A DNA stretch of 64,000 nt from Malurus cyaneus samueli (lineage: Eukaryota > Chordata > Aves > Passeriformes > Maluridae). The stretch spans positions 53,598,517-53,662,516 of the forward strand of contig CM019218.1 in NCBI GenBank assembly GCA_009741485.1. The letters are read 5' to 3'. The position numbers and the translations under genes were made by a program. Under the pieces are notes generated by a model. It saw only the letters and a list, made by a program, of their open reading frames with translations. It searched no databases and had not been told where the DNA came from. Below are positions 10,640-22,892 of this stretch, piece by piece (within the stretch, counting starts at the first letter, position 1; each line of letters starts with the position of its first letter).

Positions 10640-10840
10640 GGAGAAGCAGAGGGAGAAGCTGGGGTACCCCCCTGGAGCAGCAGGGTACCCCTGGAAAAGC
10701 AAGGTACCCCCTGGAGAAACAGGGTAACCCCCTGAAGGAGCAGGGTACCTCCACAGAGGAGCAGAGGTACCCACTGGAGAAACAGGGTACCCATCTAGAG
10801 AAGCAGGGTACCCCAGGAGGATCAGGGTACCCCCCTGGCA
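10640..10840. repeat. Minisatellite, 21-24-bp unit
   Basis: About nine units of the type ggagaagcagggtacccc. Most contain GGTACC, so the locus is a dense row of one six-base palindrome. Confidence 0.9.
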
Positions 10841-11091
10841 CACACCACACCCCTCTGCCAGTCCGTGCCCATCTGCCCCTGTCCCTGTGGTCAGTGCTGC
10901 ATTTCAGCTCGTCCATCCCACCTGTCCCTGGCTCCCAGCCAGAGCTTCCAGTCTGTACTGGGACACCCTCTGTGTGTACACCCAGGATGGGGTGCAGGGT
11001 TTGAGTTCCCAAACATTGGCTCCTGTTTCCCACTCGGTAATTCTGCACCAGGCATTGTCCCTGCAGCCTGAGAGGGAAGCAGAAGCTGCCT

Positions 11092-11460
11092 TGTCACCCA
11101 CGGCGAAGGACTGTCCCATCCTCATGGCCCTGAGCTGTCCCTGTCACCCACAGGGAAGGACTGTCCCATCCTCATGGCCCCGAGCTGTCCCTGTCACCCA
11201 CAGGGAAGGACTGTCCCATCCTCATGGCCCTGAGCTGTCCCTGTCACCCACAGGGAAGGACTGTCCCATCCTCATGGCCCCGAGCTGTCCCTGTCTGGTG
11301 TGGCCTGTCACCCACAGGGAAGGCGGGTGTCCGATCCTATGGCCAGTGTCCTGTCACCCACGGGAAGGACGTCCCCTCTCATAGTCTCTGATGCTGTCCG
11401 TGGGGGGCTTCTCATAGCCTTCACCCACAGGGAAGGACTGTCCCATCCTCATGGCCCCGA
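11092..11460. repeat. Minisatellite, 50-bp unit, about seven copies
   Basis: The first four units start at 11094, 11144, 11194 and 11244, exactly 50 bp apart, with the core tcacccacagggaaggactg then tcccatcctcatggccc. Later units (11306, 11354, 11418) are diverged and irregular. Confidence 0.92.
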
Positions 11461-11574
11461 GCTGTCCCTGCTGCTGCTCTGGGACCAGAGCTCTGCCTGC
11501 ACTCTGGCTCCTCAGGGACAGACGTCATCAACAGTCTACCCAAAAATATTGTGGCTGCCTGATTCTTCTAAGTG

Positions 11575-11695
11575 TCCAAGTGGATGAGGCTTGGAGCACC
11601 CTGGTCTCGTGGAAGGTGTCCCTGCCCACAGCAGGGGGATGACCTTTAAGATCCTTTCCAACACAAACCATTCAGTGACCCTGATGACATGACCT
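11575..11695 (+). repeat. CR1 LINE 3' fragment (short)
   Basis: Shows forward CR1 tail landmarks ggcttggagcaccctggtct, ggaaggtgtccctgcccaca and gatcctttccaacacaaacc. Confidence 0.75.
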
Positions 11696-11699
11696 GATT

Positions 11700-13435
11700 C
11701 CAGCCCAAAGCTTTATTCTCACACAGGTTTTGACAAAGCTGCATCTCTGTTCGTGCTCAATGCTTCCCCTACAGAAAATACCAAACCTCAGACTGCCTGG
11801 GTTGGGATACATGTTCAGCCCTGGCATCCTCAAAAGGCTGCTCTTGGGTAGATATCTCCCAGCTTCCTTCATTCCCCTCTCCCTCGTTGCCACCAAGAAC
11901 CCCAGGCCTGTTTCATTGTGAAAGGAATAGAAATGTTCATTGCATTCCTGTTTCCAGGCCAGCCCTGCCCTTTGTTATCCACCAAACATGATATGGAGCC
12001 TGGCACTGCCCCAGCTTGAAACGGAGTCGCTGGGCAGAGAGCACGAGCCAGGGAGTTTGAGGATGGGAAAGCACAAACTGAAGGTCCCAGCTGAGCTCAT
12101 GGCATCCCTGGTGGGCTGGAAAATGCCAAAGAGGCTGTCAAGAGCTACTGCAGCTTCCATCACACGAACATTTCAACTGATCAATGCCTCCTGAGAGCTC
12201 CTGCCTTCCCACAAACGGGGAATCAGGCAATCAGCACCACTGGCTCCTCTCTCTGCTTCCTCCGGAGCAGCCACTTGTGAGCAAGCCCAGAAGCCCTTTG
12301 CCAAGCCATCACAATGTGTGGCCCTCAAAGCTCTGTGCTCTGGAGAGGCTTGGGACAGGAGCTGGCACTTGGTGATGAGAGCCCGTGGGGCTGGGGGCAG
12401 CTGCTGGGGCTGTGAGATGGGGGACAGAGCTCTCTGAGCTCACAGGCTGCAGCTCCCAGCTGGAATTTTCTTTCCTCCAGCCTTTGCAGATTCATTTCAC
12501 AGTGAGGTCACCAGGAGCCCCAATCTCTGCTAGCCGCTCACCTTCCCAGCCAGCTGTGGCCACTGCTCACCTGTATGTTTTCACTGAGAATACACACAGC
12601 AAACCCAGGTGTTCAAGCCCTCCAAACCATTTTGGGTACATTCTGGCCACAGCTCAGTGAGGCACTAAGCAGCAAGAGCTGCCCCTCAAAAGCCAGCATG
12701 ACTGGGACACTGCAGCTGCCCTGCTGCAGGTGTGTGAGCAACACTGCCCCAGCTCCCCACCTCACCCTGCTGCAGCATCCCAGCACGGGAGCAGTCAGAG
12801 GGGAAGGAAGATGAGGAGCAGGAATGTCTGAAATGCCTGAGAGAAGCTGCAAGGTGAGAAATTGGAAGATAAGAGCTGCCACCCTGCTGATCTGCAGTGA
12901 TGCCTAATGAAGCCAGAGACATTGGGCACCCTGTGTTGAGCATTTCATGGTGTCCATCAAGGGAATGGATGGTGAAGCCCATATTAAAGGCTGTAATTCA
13001 AGTTATGTAAGTATTAAAATGTTATAATTCAGGCTACATAAGTATTTTATAAATCAAGCTACCTTGTAACTTTGACCCGAGTTATATCGGCATCAATGGA
13101 ATGGAAAGGGAAACTTCTCTCTCTCGGTGCTCCACAAGGAGTTCTGGGGCTTCCTGATCTGCAGCACTGGGTGTGTGATGAGGGCTTTAACAGCCAGAGA
13201 TGTTACAAGAGCACACAGGGAGGAAATGGGAGCTGTCACACAGTCACTGTGTCACCTTGTGTCAGGCCAGGATGGTCAGTACCACCGTGGCCAGGGACAG
13301 GAGCATCACAAGCCTCCTATGTCCCTTTCTGGAAGGATTCCACGGGGCAGAGGGCAGAGATAGGGGACAGGTACAATGAAATATCCAGCTGCCGTGCCAT
13401 GGATGGTGTGCTGTGGTGCTGGCTGCATTGCCCTG
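11700..13435. other. Intergenic, contains one arm of an inverted repeat
   Basis: No gene seen. The segment 12405-12545 is an inverted copy of 14178-14318. An AT-rich stretch around 12980-13090 has near-repeats (attcaagttatgtaagtatt and attcaggctacataagtatt). Confidence 0.45.
12405..12545 (+). repeat. Inverted repeat, left arm
   Basis: Reads gctgtgagatgggggacaga at its start and gcagattcatttcacagtga further on. The reverse complement of 14178-14318 gives the same text with scattered mismatches (my estimate is about 85 percent identity). Confidence 0.8.
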
Positions 13436-13439
13436 CCTG

Positions 13440-13780
13440 CCCCTGAACCACAGAACCCTTGGGTTGGAAGGTTCAGAGATCATCCAGTCCCACCCCTGCT
13501 ATGGGCACGGACACCTTCCACTGTCCCAGGCTGCTCCAAGCCCTGTCCAGCCTGGCTTTAAATATTTCCAGGGATGGGACAGCCACAGCTTTCTCTGGGC
13601 ATCCTGTGCCAAGGCCTCCCCACCATCATAGCCAAGAATTCCATTCCACATCCCATCTGTCCCTGCCCTCTGGAAGTGGGAAGCCATTCTCCCTTGTCCT
13701 GTCCCTCCAGGCCCTTGCCCAAAGTCCCTCTAAGCTCTCTTGGATCCCCTTTAGGCACTGGAAGGGTCTCTGAGCTCTCC
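13440..13780 (-). repeat. CR1 LINE 3' fragment
   Basis: Reversed CR1 tail: accacagaacccttgggttg, then gacaccttccactgtcccag, ctctgggcatcctgtgccaa and gccctctggaagtgggaagc. Truncated. Confidence 0.88.
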
Positions 13781-14177
13781 CTGGAGCCTTCTCCTCTCCA
13801 TATGGAACCATACCATATTCCCTTAGCCTTCCCTGTCACCATTCACCAGGATCAGAGGGTTTCATGGGTTTCACCTGCCCGGTGTGCCCGTTGGGAGGAC
13901 AGGGCTGGCTGTGCCCTGCGAGCTGCTGGCACACCCCAAGCACAGGACACTGAGCTGGTGTCTCCTGCGTCAGCCCCACTCTCTGCCAGAGCCCTGGGGT
14001 AAAGGTCTGCAAAGGGGGGCTCGAGGTGCCAGAGCCCCCTCCATCTCCAAAGGATGGGCTGAGCCACGGAGATGAAGAGCTGAGCATCCAGTCCTGGTCA
14101 TGCCAGCACAAAAGCTTGGAAGAAATCATTTCACATTGGTGTGGCTGGGGGCAGATCCCAGATTGATGGGAATGTGA

Positions 14178-14318
14178 GCAGCGAGTGGAGGAGATTGGGG
14201 CTGCTGGTGACCTCCCTGTGAAATGAATCTGCACAGGCTGAAGGGAAGAAAGCAGCAGCTGGGAGCTGGATCCTGTGAGCTTACAGAGCTCTGTCCCCCA
14301 TCTCACAGCCCCTTGGGT
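14178..14318 (-). repeat. Inverted repeat, right arm
   Basis: Partner of 12405-12545 in opposite orientation, about 1.6 kb away. It may be two copies of one dispersed element or a true inverted duplication. Confidence 0.8.
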
Positions 14319-14319
14319 G

Positions 14320-15160
14320 GCAGGGTGTGTGCTGCCACAACACCCTAGGGCAGAGTGACCCTGGACAATTCCACTGGCCACAATGGCCAGGCCATGGGTG
14401 CCAGGCTCAGCTGGGGCACATCCAGCTGGCCCAGGGGCTGCCATTGTGTGGCTGCCAGGTGGCAGCTCCCGTGTGCTCCGCGGGCTCCCTGCAGAGCTGG
14501 CGCTCCTCCAGCCTTTGCCTTCAGGACTGTGGGTGAGCAAGTCTGGGCCTGAGCGTGCTCTTGGGCACAGGGCGGGTCTGCAGGAGGATCTCATCGCTGC
14601 AGGCCTTTCCAAAACCAGCCGAGCTTCAGAGCACTCTGTGGGAGCCACAAACACCGCTGCCATTACATAAGGCACCTTTGGGGTGGGCAGCGGGGTGAAC
14701 TGAGAACCAGGCCAGTTCTGGGGTCATACCGGTGGTGCAAAAAACAGGGATTTCGGGGCCATGTCCTGAAGGATGAGACAGTTGTATTTTCCCCATGGGA
14801 TCTGCATTATTTCAGCACCAGGATGATGAGAGTCTTGGCTCTTTCTGGGTTCAAGCAGCCCCTGGCACAGGGGATACAGTGTGGCTTGTGTGGCCATTGG
14901 GTGTGGAGATGCCCATCCCAGTTCTCTTCCTTGCATATTCCCAGTGCCCAGCTGAGCACAGCAACACCCAGCTCTGTCTGGCACCAGGCTCCTGCTGAGG
15001 GCACCGAGGTGCTGGCCTGGCCAGGAGTGAGCCCAGAGCAGGCAGCAGGTCCAGCAGGACTCACAGAAGATGTTTGGCTCTAGGTGTGCTTGGGGCAGCA
15101 GGCAGGATGCTCTGTGTAGGATCTGCAGGGGCAGATGGGCACCGAGTCCCTCGGGGTGGG
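14320..15160. other. Intergenic, no gene seen
   Basis: GC-rich sequence without recognisable repeats, splice-bounded frames or RNA genes. Confidence 0.4.
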
Positions 15161-15164
15161 GGGA

Positions 15165-15605
15165 TCCATGGACACACAGAGACACACAGGATCACAATGG
15201 GACCACTGGGACACTACTGGAATAGGGCAACGGGACAACTGGGAACCACAAGGGACACACAGGGACACACAGGAATACACAGGGACACACATGGACACAC
15301 TGGGACACACAGGGACATAGTGGGTCACACAGAGACACAAAGGGACACAGAGACACGCTGGGGCACGCATGGACCCACAGGGACACACAGAGACACACAG
15401 GAACACACAGGGACACACATGGACACACAGAGACACACAGGAACACACAGAGATACACATGGACACACAGGGACACACTGGGGCACACAGGGACCCACAG
15501 GGATACACACATAGGGACACACAGGGACACACATGGACACACATGGAGCACACAGGGACACACATGGACACACACAGGGACACGGGACCGCACAGGATGC
15601 ACACA
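15165..15605. repeat. 10-bp minisatellite, type ACACAGGGAC
   Basis: About 430 bp of units such as acacagggac, acacatggac and acacaggaac. The array is A/C/G on this strand with almost no T, so both strands give long Cys/Val- or Thr/His-rich pseudo-proteins. Confidence 0.93.
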
Positions 15606-15879
15606 CTAGAGAGACACATACAGGAGAAGCCCTTCACCTCCTCCACCCCAACAGGCTGGGGGATCCACAGGCAGGAAACCCTACTCTAACAACAGGGCTA
15701 AGAGGGAGGGTGCTCTGGGATGTGCCTCAAGGGCTCTTTGAGCCCAGCAGGAGAGGGGACAGGCGCAGGGAGGAGCTGATTGTCTGTCCCCTCTCCCTGG
15801 GCACACGCAGGGCAGCCCTGAGGTTTCCTAGGAACGCTGAGGTACGGGGAGCCCATCCCCGGGAGCGGGTCCCAAGGGT

Positions 15880-16140
15880 CACCTCAGCCTTTGTGCGGAC
15901 CCATCCCTCCCGCATCCTCCCTTCCCGGCAGTGACGGTGGCAGGCGGTGGCGGTGGCGGTGGCCAGCCACACCTGTCTGACAGGTCGAGCAAGGGTGGGG
16001 GCAGCGGCTGGCACCCGCTGCCTGTCCCAGCCTGCCGGGGTCCTGCCACCAGCCACCTGCGGCGACAGCGCTGTCCCCAGCCAGCAGTGCCACCCAGCAG
16101 GGACAGCTCTGCCCCACCGCGGAGGGGAGCCAGGAGGGGA
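15880..16140. other. CpG-rich stretch of unknown role
   Basis: Includes a GGTGGC microsatellite (15940-15965) and CpG-bearing sequence near 16040-16080. A promoter is possible, but I see no TATA box, CCAAT array or exon to go with it. Confidence 0.25.
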
Positions 16141-16159
16141 TGCACTGCTTGGGGAGGAG

Positions 16160-16575
16160 AAAGGGAGTTGGGCTTGTCCATCCTGGGAAAGAGAAAGCTC
16201 CAGGGAGACCTTAGAGCCCCTGAGGGCTCTGAGAGAGCCAAAAAAGGGTCATAAAAAAGAGGGAGAGCAACTTGTAAACAGGGAGATCGTGACAGGACAA
16301 GAGGGAACAGTTTTAATCTGAAAGAGGGGAGATTTAGATTAGATGTCAGGAAGGAATTGTTCCCTGTGAAGGAGGTGAGGCCCTGGCACAGGGTGCCCAG
16401 AGAAGCTGTGGCTGCCCCTGGATCCCTGGCAGTGTCCAAGGACAGGTTGGATGTGGCTTGGAGCACCCTGGGACAGTGGAAGGTGTCCCTGCCCATGGCA
16501 GGGGTGGCACTGGATGACCCTCAAGGCCACCTCCATCCCAAGCCCTCCCATGGTTCTGTGTCTCCATGACTCCGT
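16160..16575 (+). repeat. CR1 LINE 3' fragment
   Basis: A long forward CR1 tail: agattagatgtcaggaagga, gaggtgaggccctggcacag, gtggctgcccctggatccct, ggaaggtgtccctgcccatg, and a final part with tctgtgtctccatgactccg that resembles the terminal repeat. Confidence 0.9.
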
Positions 16576-16599
16576 GATCCTGTTCTGTGTCGTGTCACC

Positions 16600-16945
16600 C
16601 ATGAGCACACGCAGCTGCACACGCATGGCCACACACACAGGGAACCACAGAGTGCCAGATACCCGCACACACATGGGTATGGGCACACATGGAGTGTGTG
16701 ACACTGGAAATGGGCACACATGGGGTGTGTGACACTGGAAACACTCACAGACATTGATACACCGCTGATCCAGGCAGGACATGAAGGCTTCAGACACGGT
16801 CACACACACGGACACAGGGACACACATAGGGACACAGGGACACACAGGGACACACACATGGACACACACAGGGACACACACACAGGGACACACACAGGGA
16901 CACACAGGGACACACACAGACACACACAGACACACACAGGGATGC
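16600..16945. repeat. ACACAGGGAC-type minisatellite, second array
   Basis: The same motif family as 15165-15605 (cacacagggacacacacagg), less regular, and lying on the far side of the CR1. The CR1 may have inserted into or beside an older, longer array. Confidence 0.88.
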
Positions 16946-17320
16946 AGACATTGTTACTCAGACACACAGCAGTCACACTCAGCGTTACTCACCAGTACTT
17001 ACTCACACCAATCCCCACTCAGCTCCTCACCCATGGGCACACACACTCCCTCAGGCAGGTTGGTGATGGCCCCAGTCACACAAGTGTCCCAGTTCCACCA
17101 CCCTCAGAAGATGCCCAGGTGTCCCCCTGCCCTCAGCCACGCTCTGGCCAGCCACACACACCCCAGCTTGTCTCTTTGCTCCCAGATCCCTGCGTTGAGA
17201 AGGGTTTTGGGATGGGCAGAAATCCCTGAGCAGTGCTAATGGAACTGAGGAATCACGGTGGTGTGTCATGGCCCACTCCAGCCCAGCTGCACGCAGCAGG
17301 GAAGGGCACCAGGAGATACA

Positions 17321-17440
17321 GGGTGAGTGCTCCCTGTTTGGGGCAGGAGCTGACCTGGTGGTCCAGGGTGAGTGCTCCCTGTTTGGGGCAGGAGCTGACC
17401 TGGTGGTCCAGGGTGGGTGCTCCCTGTTTGGGGCAGCAGA
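17321..17440. repeat. 45-bp minisatellite, three copies
   Basis: Units begin gggtgagtgctccctgtttg at 17321, 17366 and (as gggtggg) 17411. The first two are nearly identical. Confidence 0.9.
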
Positions 17441-17444
17441 ACCC

Positions 17445-18390
17445 CCAACAGCCAGGAGCTGATCCCCAGCCTTGTCTGGTGAAGGTGCAAGCAGACCATG
17501 GGTGGACTCTTGCCCATCCCTGGCATTTTATCAGGAGATGGCCAAGCCAGGCTTGTAGCTGCTGGTCAGCACCCTGCCTGCTGTGGCACCCATGTGTCCA
17601 GTGTGACCCCAGCAGGGGCTCTGAGGGTCCATTTGGGGCATGGCTGGACACTGTCCAAGGGCTGTGTGACCTCACACTGTGTATTTTCCAGTTCCAGCCC
17701 CTGCAGATTGATGGCCTCAGAGCTGCAGGATCACCTGGGGTCAGGGATCTGCAGCACTCACAGCACCTCAGCATTACCTGAGAGTCACAAACACCCTCCT
17801 GGATCTGGCCGGGCCACTCCAGCCCTCAGTGACAACCCGCAGCGTCCTGCCCAGCCACTTCCAAACAAGCCAAACAGCTTGAGGTCTTGCAAGGGCGCTG
17901 CAGACATCTCAACCCCCTCACAAACCACGCTGAGGTGTGGGCTGTGTCCATCTCCTCCAGGCAGGGTGACAGTGCCATGCATCTGCCACGATGCCGAGGT
18001 AGGTGGGCAAGCCAGCCTCAGTGGGTCACACACACCAGCCCAGCTGACTGGAATTTATCTGTTTGCCCAGGCTAAAGCCACCGAGCATCCCTGGGGCTGT
18101 GGGTTGTGGAGGACACGAGTCCCAGGACACGGGGGGAGGGTGATGGAGCTCACTGGGATGAAAGCAGCAAGCAGGTCTCCATGGGGCAGACACGCTGGCC
18201 GGGGTTCAAAGCAAACTCCTGCAGCTCAGGAAGGTGAGGAGGGCTCAGGGTGCAGCAGAGCAAGAGGTGACTTGGCACCGTGCACAATTCCAGGGCTCTG
18301 GGGAGACCAGTTCCTCCGTTGGGCTCTACAGCAGCATGTTGGGAGTCTCAGCACAGAACCTACAGCACTCTTCAGCTCCATTCCCCCCTC
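17445..18390. other. Intergenic, no gene seen
   Basis: GC-rich, with open frames by chance. The 337-aa frame that starts at 17498 runs into the next minisatellite and shows no known motif. Confidence 0.4.
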
Positions 18391-18394
18391 GTCC

Positions 18395-19135
18395 CCAGAC
18401 AGGGAGCAAATCCCATTGATCCTGGGGAAACAGGCACCCAGCATGGGGTGTGCCAAAGGGAAAGGTGGATGGGGACCCTTCTGTCCCCAAACAGGGATCA
18501 AATCCCATTGATTCTGAGGAAATATGGGGTATGCCATAGGGAAAGCTGGATGGGGAGCCTCTTTGTCCCCAAACAGAGAGAAAATCCCATTGATCCTGAG
18601 CAACAGCAAGGCTCAACTGGGGTGTGCCACGGGGAAAGTTGGATGGGAAGCCTCCTGTCCCCAAACAAGGAGCAAATCCCATTGATCCTGAGGAAACATG
18701 GGGTGTGCCACAGGGAAAGCTGGATGGGGGCCCCTCTGTCCCCAAACAGGGATCAAATCCTATTTATCCCAAGGAAACAGACATCCAACACCGGGTGTGC
18801 CACAGGGAAAGCTGGATGGGGACCCCCTTGTCCCCAAACAGGGGGAAATTCCCATTGATCCTGAGGAAACAGGCACCCAGCATGGGGTGAACCATAGGGA
18901 AAGCTGGATGGGGACCCCTGTGTCCCCAAACAGGCACCCAGCACGGGGTGTGCCACAGGGAAAGGTGGATGGGGACCCCCTTGTCTCCAAACAGGGATCA
19001 AACCCCATTGATTATGAGGAAACATGGGGTGTGCCACAGAGAAAGGTGGATGGGGACCCCCTTGTCCCCAAACGGGATCAAACCCCATTGATTCTGAGGA
19101 AACATGGGGTGTGCCACGGGGAAAGCTGTCTGGGG
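18395..19135. repeat. Minisatellite, 78-95-bp unit, about nine copies
   Basis: Core phrases recur: aaatcccattgatcctgagg, aaacatggggtgtgccacag and gaaagctggatggggacccc. Unit length varies because some units carry an extra block acaggcacccagcatggggt. Confidence 0.92.
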
Positions 19136-19139
19136 ACAG

Positions 19140-20915
19140 GGCCAGCGGCTGCGGTGACCCTGTAAGTGTCGCATGGTGCCCCCGGGCTGGCGGTGAGCTC
19201 ACTCGCTGCGGTTCCCCTCCGCGCCGCATGCCAGCTGCTTTGTCATGAGGCAAGAGGAGGAGGGCGAACAGGTTATTCAAGGTGTGCGGGGCCCGGAGCA
19301 CGCACAGGGCGAGGGCAGGGGTTGGGGGCAGCAGAGCCGGGCCCGCAGGATGGGTGCAGCCCCCTCCCCTGCCCGCAGGAGCTGCGGGAATGGGGGGCTC
19401 GGGCGGGCACCGCGGGGCAGCCACAGGGCACGAACGGAGGGAGCAGCAGACTTTGCCCCCGCCTTCAGGGTGTGGCAGAGACTGAACAGTCTGCAGGGCA
19501 TAATTATCATCAAAGCCGGAACAGGTGGGGTGGGATCGGGACGGGTCATATCTGGGTCAGGTCAGGAGCCCTGACCTGCGTGGGATCACCAGAACCCCGT
19601 CCCGTGATGGGTTCTGCAGCACGGCCGCCTCCCCCCGTGCCTGGGCAGGATGTCCCTCCCCAGTGGTCAGCGTGTCCCCTCCATTGTCACATTCCCAGCC
19701 TGAGAACAGCAGCTTCAGTGTGCCCAGAGGGACCAGAGCAACCCCACCCTGGAGCACCCTCCTGCCCTCCCTGTTTGCCACCTGTTCCCCAAACTGGGCA
19801 AACTCCTTTTGGGGACCCTGTAAGGCACAGGGATGGGGCACAGCCGCCCTTCTGCCCTGCCATCCCAGGGCCCTGGACCCTCTGGGCCCCTTGGAGACTC
19901 GGGGATGCTTTCACACCATCCTGTCCCTTCTCTTCTGCTCTTTCCCTGCTGGCAGAGCCCCAGTGCTGACCCCACACACCTTTAGGGTGGCTGTGGTGCT
20001 GACCCCATTCCCTACACCGTCCCCCCCACACACAGACCCCGCTCTCAGGCACACCCCAGCCCTGCTCACTACACAACCACGCAAAAGTTGAACCATCCTT
20101 GACCCCCATCCATTGCCCCCACCCATGCCCCCCCCTGCTGCACCCTTGGGTTTGGGGTTGGGGTCTCCAGGGGGTGATGGCTGCTGACACAGAGGGCTCT
20201 CTGGGAGGGCTAAGGGCTGGAAATGAGGCACCACATGGGGTCTGTACAGAGATCTGGCTTCTGCAAGCTCCCAAAACGAGAAGGGCTGGGGATGCACTAT
20301 GAGAAGTGAGGATGCTGCCGAGCCTGCCCAGTTGTGCTGCCCCCGAGCCAGCCCTGTCACCGGCACACAGTCGGACACAAAGGACTGGTGGGGCTCCATT
20401 CCCAGCCCGGGTGAGAGCCAGCAGGGCCCTCTGCTCCCGAGGGCTGAGGGACACGGGGCCCCCTTCTTGAGGACAGCCCAAGCACTGCCCCAACGGTGCA
20501 TCAGCTCCTTGCTCCAGACACCTGCCTGGGAAACGGCTGCAGCTCCTCTGTCCCCTAATAAGGGTTTGGAATTTCCTCTTTTCATGATGAAAAATGGCCA
20601 GAGACACCATTGTGCAGTCACTTCGCCTTCTGTGACCTTTGTGCGTGGCCAGAAGAGTTGTCCCCTGCTCCTGATGGCTCATTGGAGGTTGGGCTGCGCT
20701 CACACCCCAGGATCTGGGATGGAGGGAAGAGCAGAGCTGAGGGCGATGTGCTCTGGACTGGGACAGAAGGATGCCCTGCAGAGGGATGACCCCAGACAGA
20801 GAGTGCCAGGGCTGCAGCCCAGTGCAGGGGCACAGCAGCAGCGTAAAGGGAGAGGGTTTGGGAGCCCTAAAAACCTGACAGGGGCGTGGCCATAGCCAGA
20901 GTGGGACCCTGAGTC
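19140..20915. other. Intergenic, no gene seen
   Basis: GC-rich, with a mildly CpG-containing part near 19150-19480. The 338-aa reverse frame (19687-20703) has no recognisable domain. Confidence 0.35.
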
Positions 20916-20919
20916 ACCC

Positions 20920-21245
20920 CAGAGCTGGTGGGTGCAGGGAGCTCCCAACAGAACCCCCCATTGTGGTGTAAGGGAGGTCCCTGGATCCTCCCTGGCATGG
21001 TGAGTGGAAGGAGCTCCCAGCAGACCCCCCCACTGTGGTGTAAGGGATGTCCTGTGGTCCCTCCCCGACCCGGTGGGTGGAGGGAGCTCCTTGCAGGACC
21101 CTTACAGTGGTATAAAAGAGGTCCCTGGATCCTCCCTGACCCGGTGGGTGCAGAGAGCATCTCACAGATCCTCCCACCCAGGTCCCTGGGTCCCTCCCTG
21201 ACCCGGTGGGTGCAGGGGGGGCTCTGTGGTGTAAGGGAGGTGCTG
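20920..21245. repeat. Minisatellite, about 70-bp unit, five copies
   Basis: Units carry gacccggtgggtgcagggag, gagctcc and tgtggtgtaagggaggtccc with changes. They start near 20928, 20998, 21070, 21141 and 21202. Confidence 0.88.
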
Positions 21246-21249
21246 TTTG

Positions 21250-22890
21250 TGCCGCGGGAGGGGTGGGCAGGGCCCCCCAGGATGGAGCGCGGTGACGGTG
21301 CCGTGTCACACGGGCGGCGGCACCACCCTGACATTCATCCTGCAAACAGCCCTGGGGTCATGAGCTACACAAAGGGCAAGTGTGGGCTGTGGCAGCGCCC
21401 GTGCTGAGCCGTGCTCTCCATCCCGGGATGCAGCAGGGCGCAGGGAGCGCCTGGAGGGACACAGGGAAACTCTGCCCCGGGGGAAATAAAGCACAGCACC
21501 GGCTCCTGCAGCCCCTGAGGGACTGAGGATTCCCCCTGCCAGGTGCCTGGTGGGTCTGTAACAGCTGGAGCTGCGTTCCTGTGCACCTCCCCCAGCGCTG
21601 GGCACAGGATCCGGAGTTCGTGACCAGCTGGCTGCACGCCCGGTGGAGATGTGGGAAGCCAGGGAGGTGCCTGGCACCCACCCAGCTCTCCAGGGCAGCC
21701 GGGGATCTCGCAATCCTGCTGGCTCTCCAGGGCTGCTGAGGGTAGCCAGACTTTCAGCTCAGTTTAGCCATAGTGACCCCAACACCACTCACCTGCTCCT
21801 TGGCACAGTGGCCAAAGCCAGGGCTGGATGTCCTTCCCTGCGGTCCCACAGTGGCTGGGGATCCCAACTGTCTGCTATTCCACCTTCCATCCCAAACATC
21901 CTGCAGGCAGGGACACCAGGGCACAGCCTGGGGACACCCAAGGCCACCTCCCCAGCCTCAGCTGGTGCTTTCCCAGAAGGGGGATGTGGAACCCTTGCCA
22001 CAGCCCTGCTCCTCCAGCACTGGGGTGGGTGTCTCAGCTGCAGAGGGCATTCAGGGTGCAGGGGTGGTGGCTCTGTGCCCCTGTGGGGCTGCAGACTCTG
22101 GGCAGCTCTGTCTCTTTTTAGACATGTGCTGGTCCTGAAACTCATTTGCCTTCAAAGCTGTTGCTGACAGAAATAAAACGCACCAATGAAAGTGCCAATG
22201 GATGCCCCAAAGGAAGGCCCACTTTGAAAGCCCCGCTTCCCCCAGCCTGCAGCCCTGCTGTCCTGCTCTCACAGGTGCTCACCCACCCCTGCCCTCTGGC
22301 ATGGAGCTGTGCAGCCCTCAAACTGCGGATCGGGGACTTAGCAAGGGTGGCAGAGCTCTGACTCCTCTTAATGCAGGACTGAATGGGATATCCACCGGGA
22401 TGAAGACAGCACCTGACCCCATTTCCCGGGGAAAGGAAGAGCTGTCAGGGTGGGGAAGGGCTGTAGGACCCTCTGAGGGGGTGTAGGACCATCTGAGCTT
22501 TGCCCCTTGTCCCAAGGCCCCACAGCCCCAGGGGCACTCCCTGATGCTACCCCACATGCCATGGAGCCCGGGGGCTCATCCCCAGCCCTGCTGCCCCACC
22601 TCGGGCTGCCCACCATGGCTCCCATGGCACTGGGCTGTCCGAGGGCTGGGCTGGGCTTGGCTGCAGGCTCCTGCTGTGGAAATTCCCCACTCCCTGCCAC
22701 CCGCAGGACCTGCTCCGCCTCAGCACCCAGAGAGAGAGCCCCAGGGCTCTCCCCAGGCCGGCCTGTGCCTCTCCCTCGTGTCCTGACTCTGCAAAATCCC
22801 GAATGAGCAAGCCCTGACAGCACTGGAGGAGGAGCTGCCTGCCAACAGTGGCCTCTTTGTCCCGGCCGGGAGCAGGCGGGTGCTGTGCTC
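21250..22890. other. Intergenic, no gene seen
   Basis: No exon structure, repeat family or RNA gene recognised in this GC-rich stretch. Confidence 0.35.
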
Positions 22891-22892
22891 CC

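Noticed and set aside
15080..15689. Cys/Val-rich and Thr/His-rich frames resembling keratin-associated or His-rich proteins
   Set aside because: Translation of the ACACAGGGAC array; each residue pattern follows from the 10-bp unit.
15165..19135. Possible CRISPR-like repeat-spacer layout in the tandem arrays
   Set aside because: Units are contiguous diverged repeats without unique spacers, and the host is a vertebrate.
18280..19424. Repetitive proteins with PQGKLDG-like units
   Set aside because: Open frames through the 78-95-bp minisatellite. Unit lengths vary and would shift the frame; no flanking gene structure.
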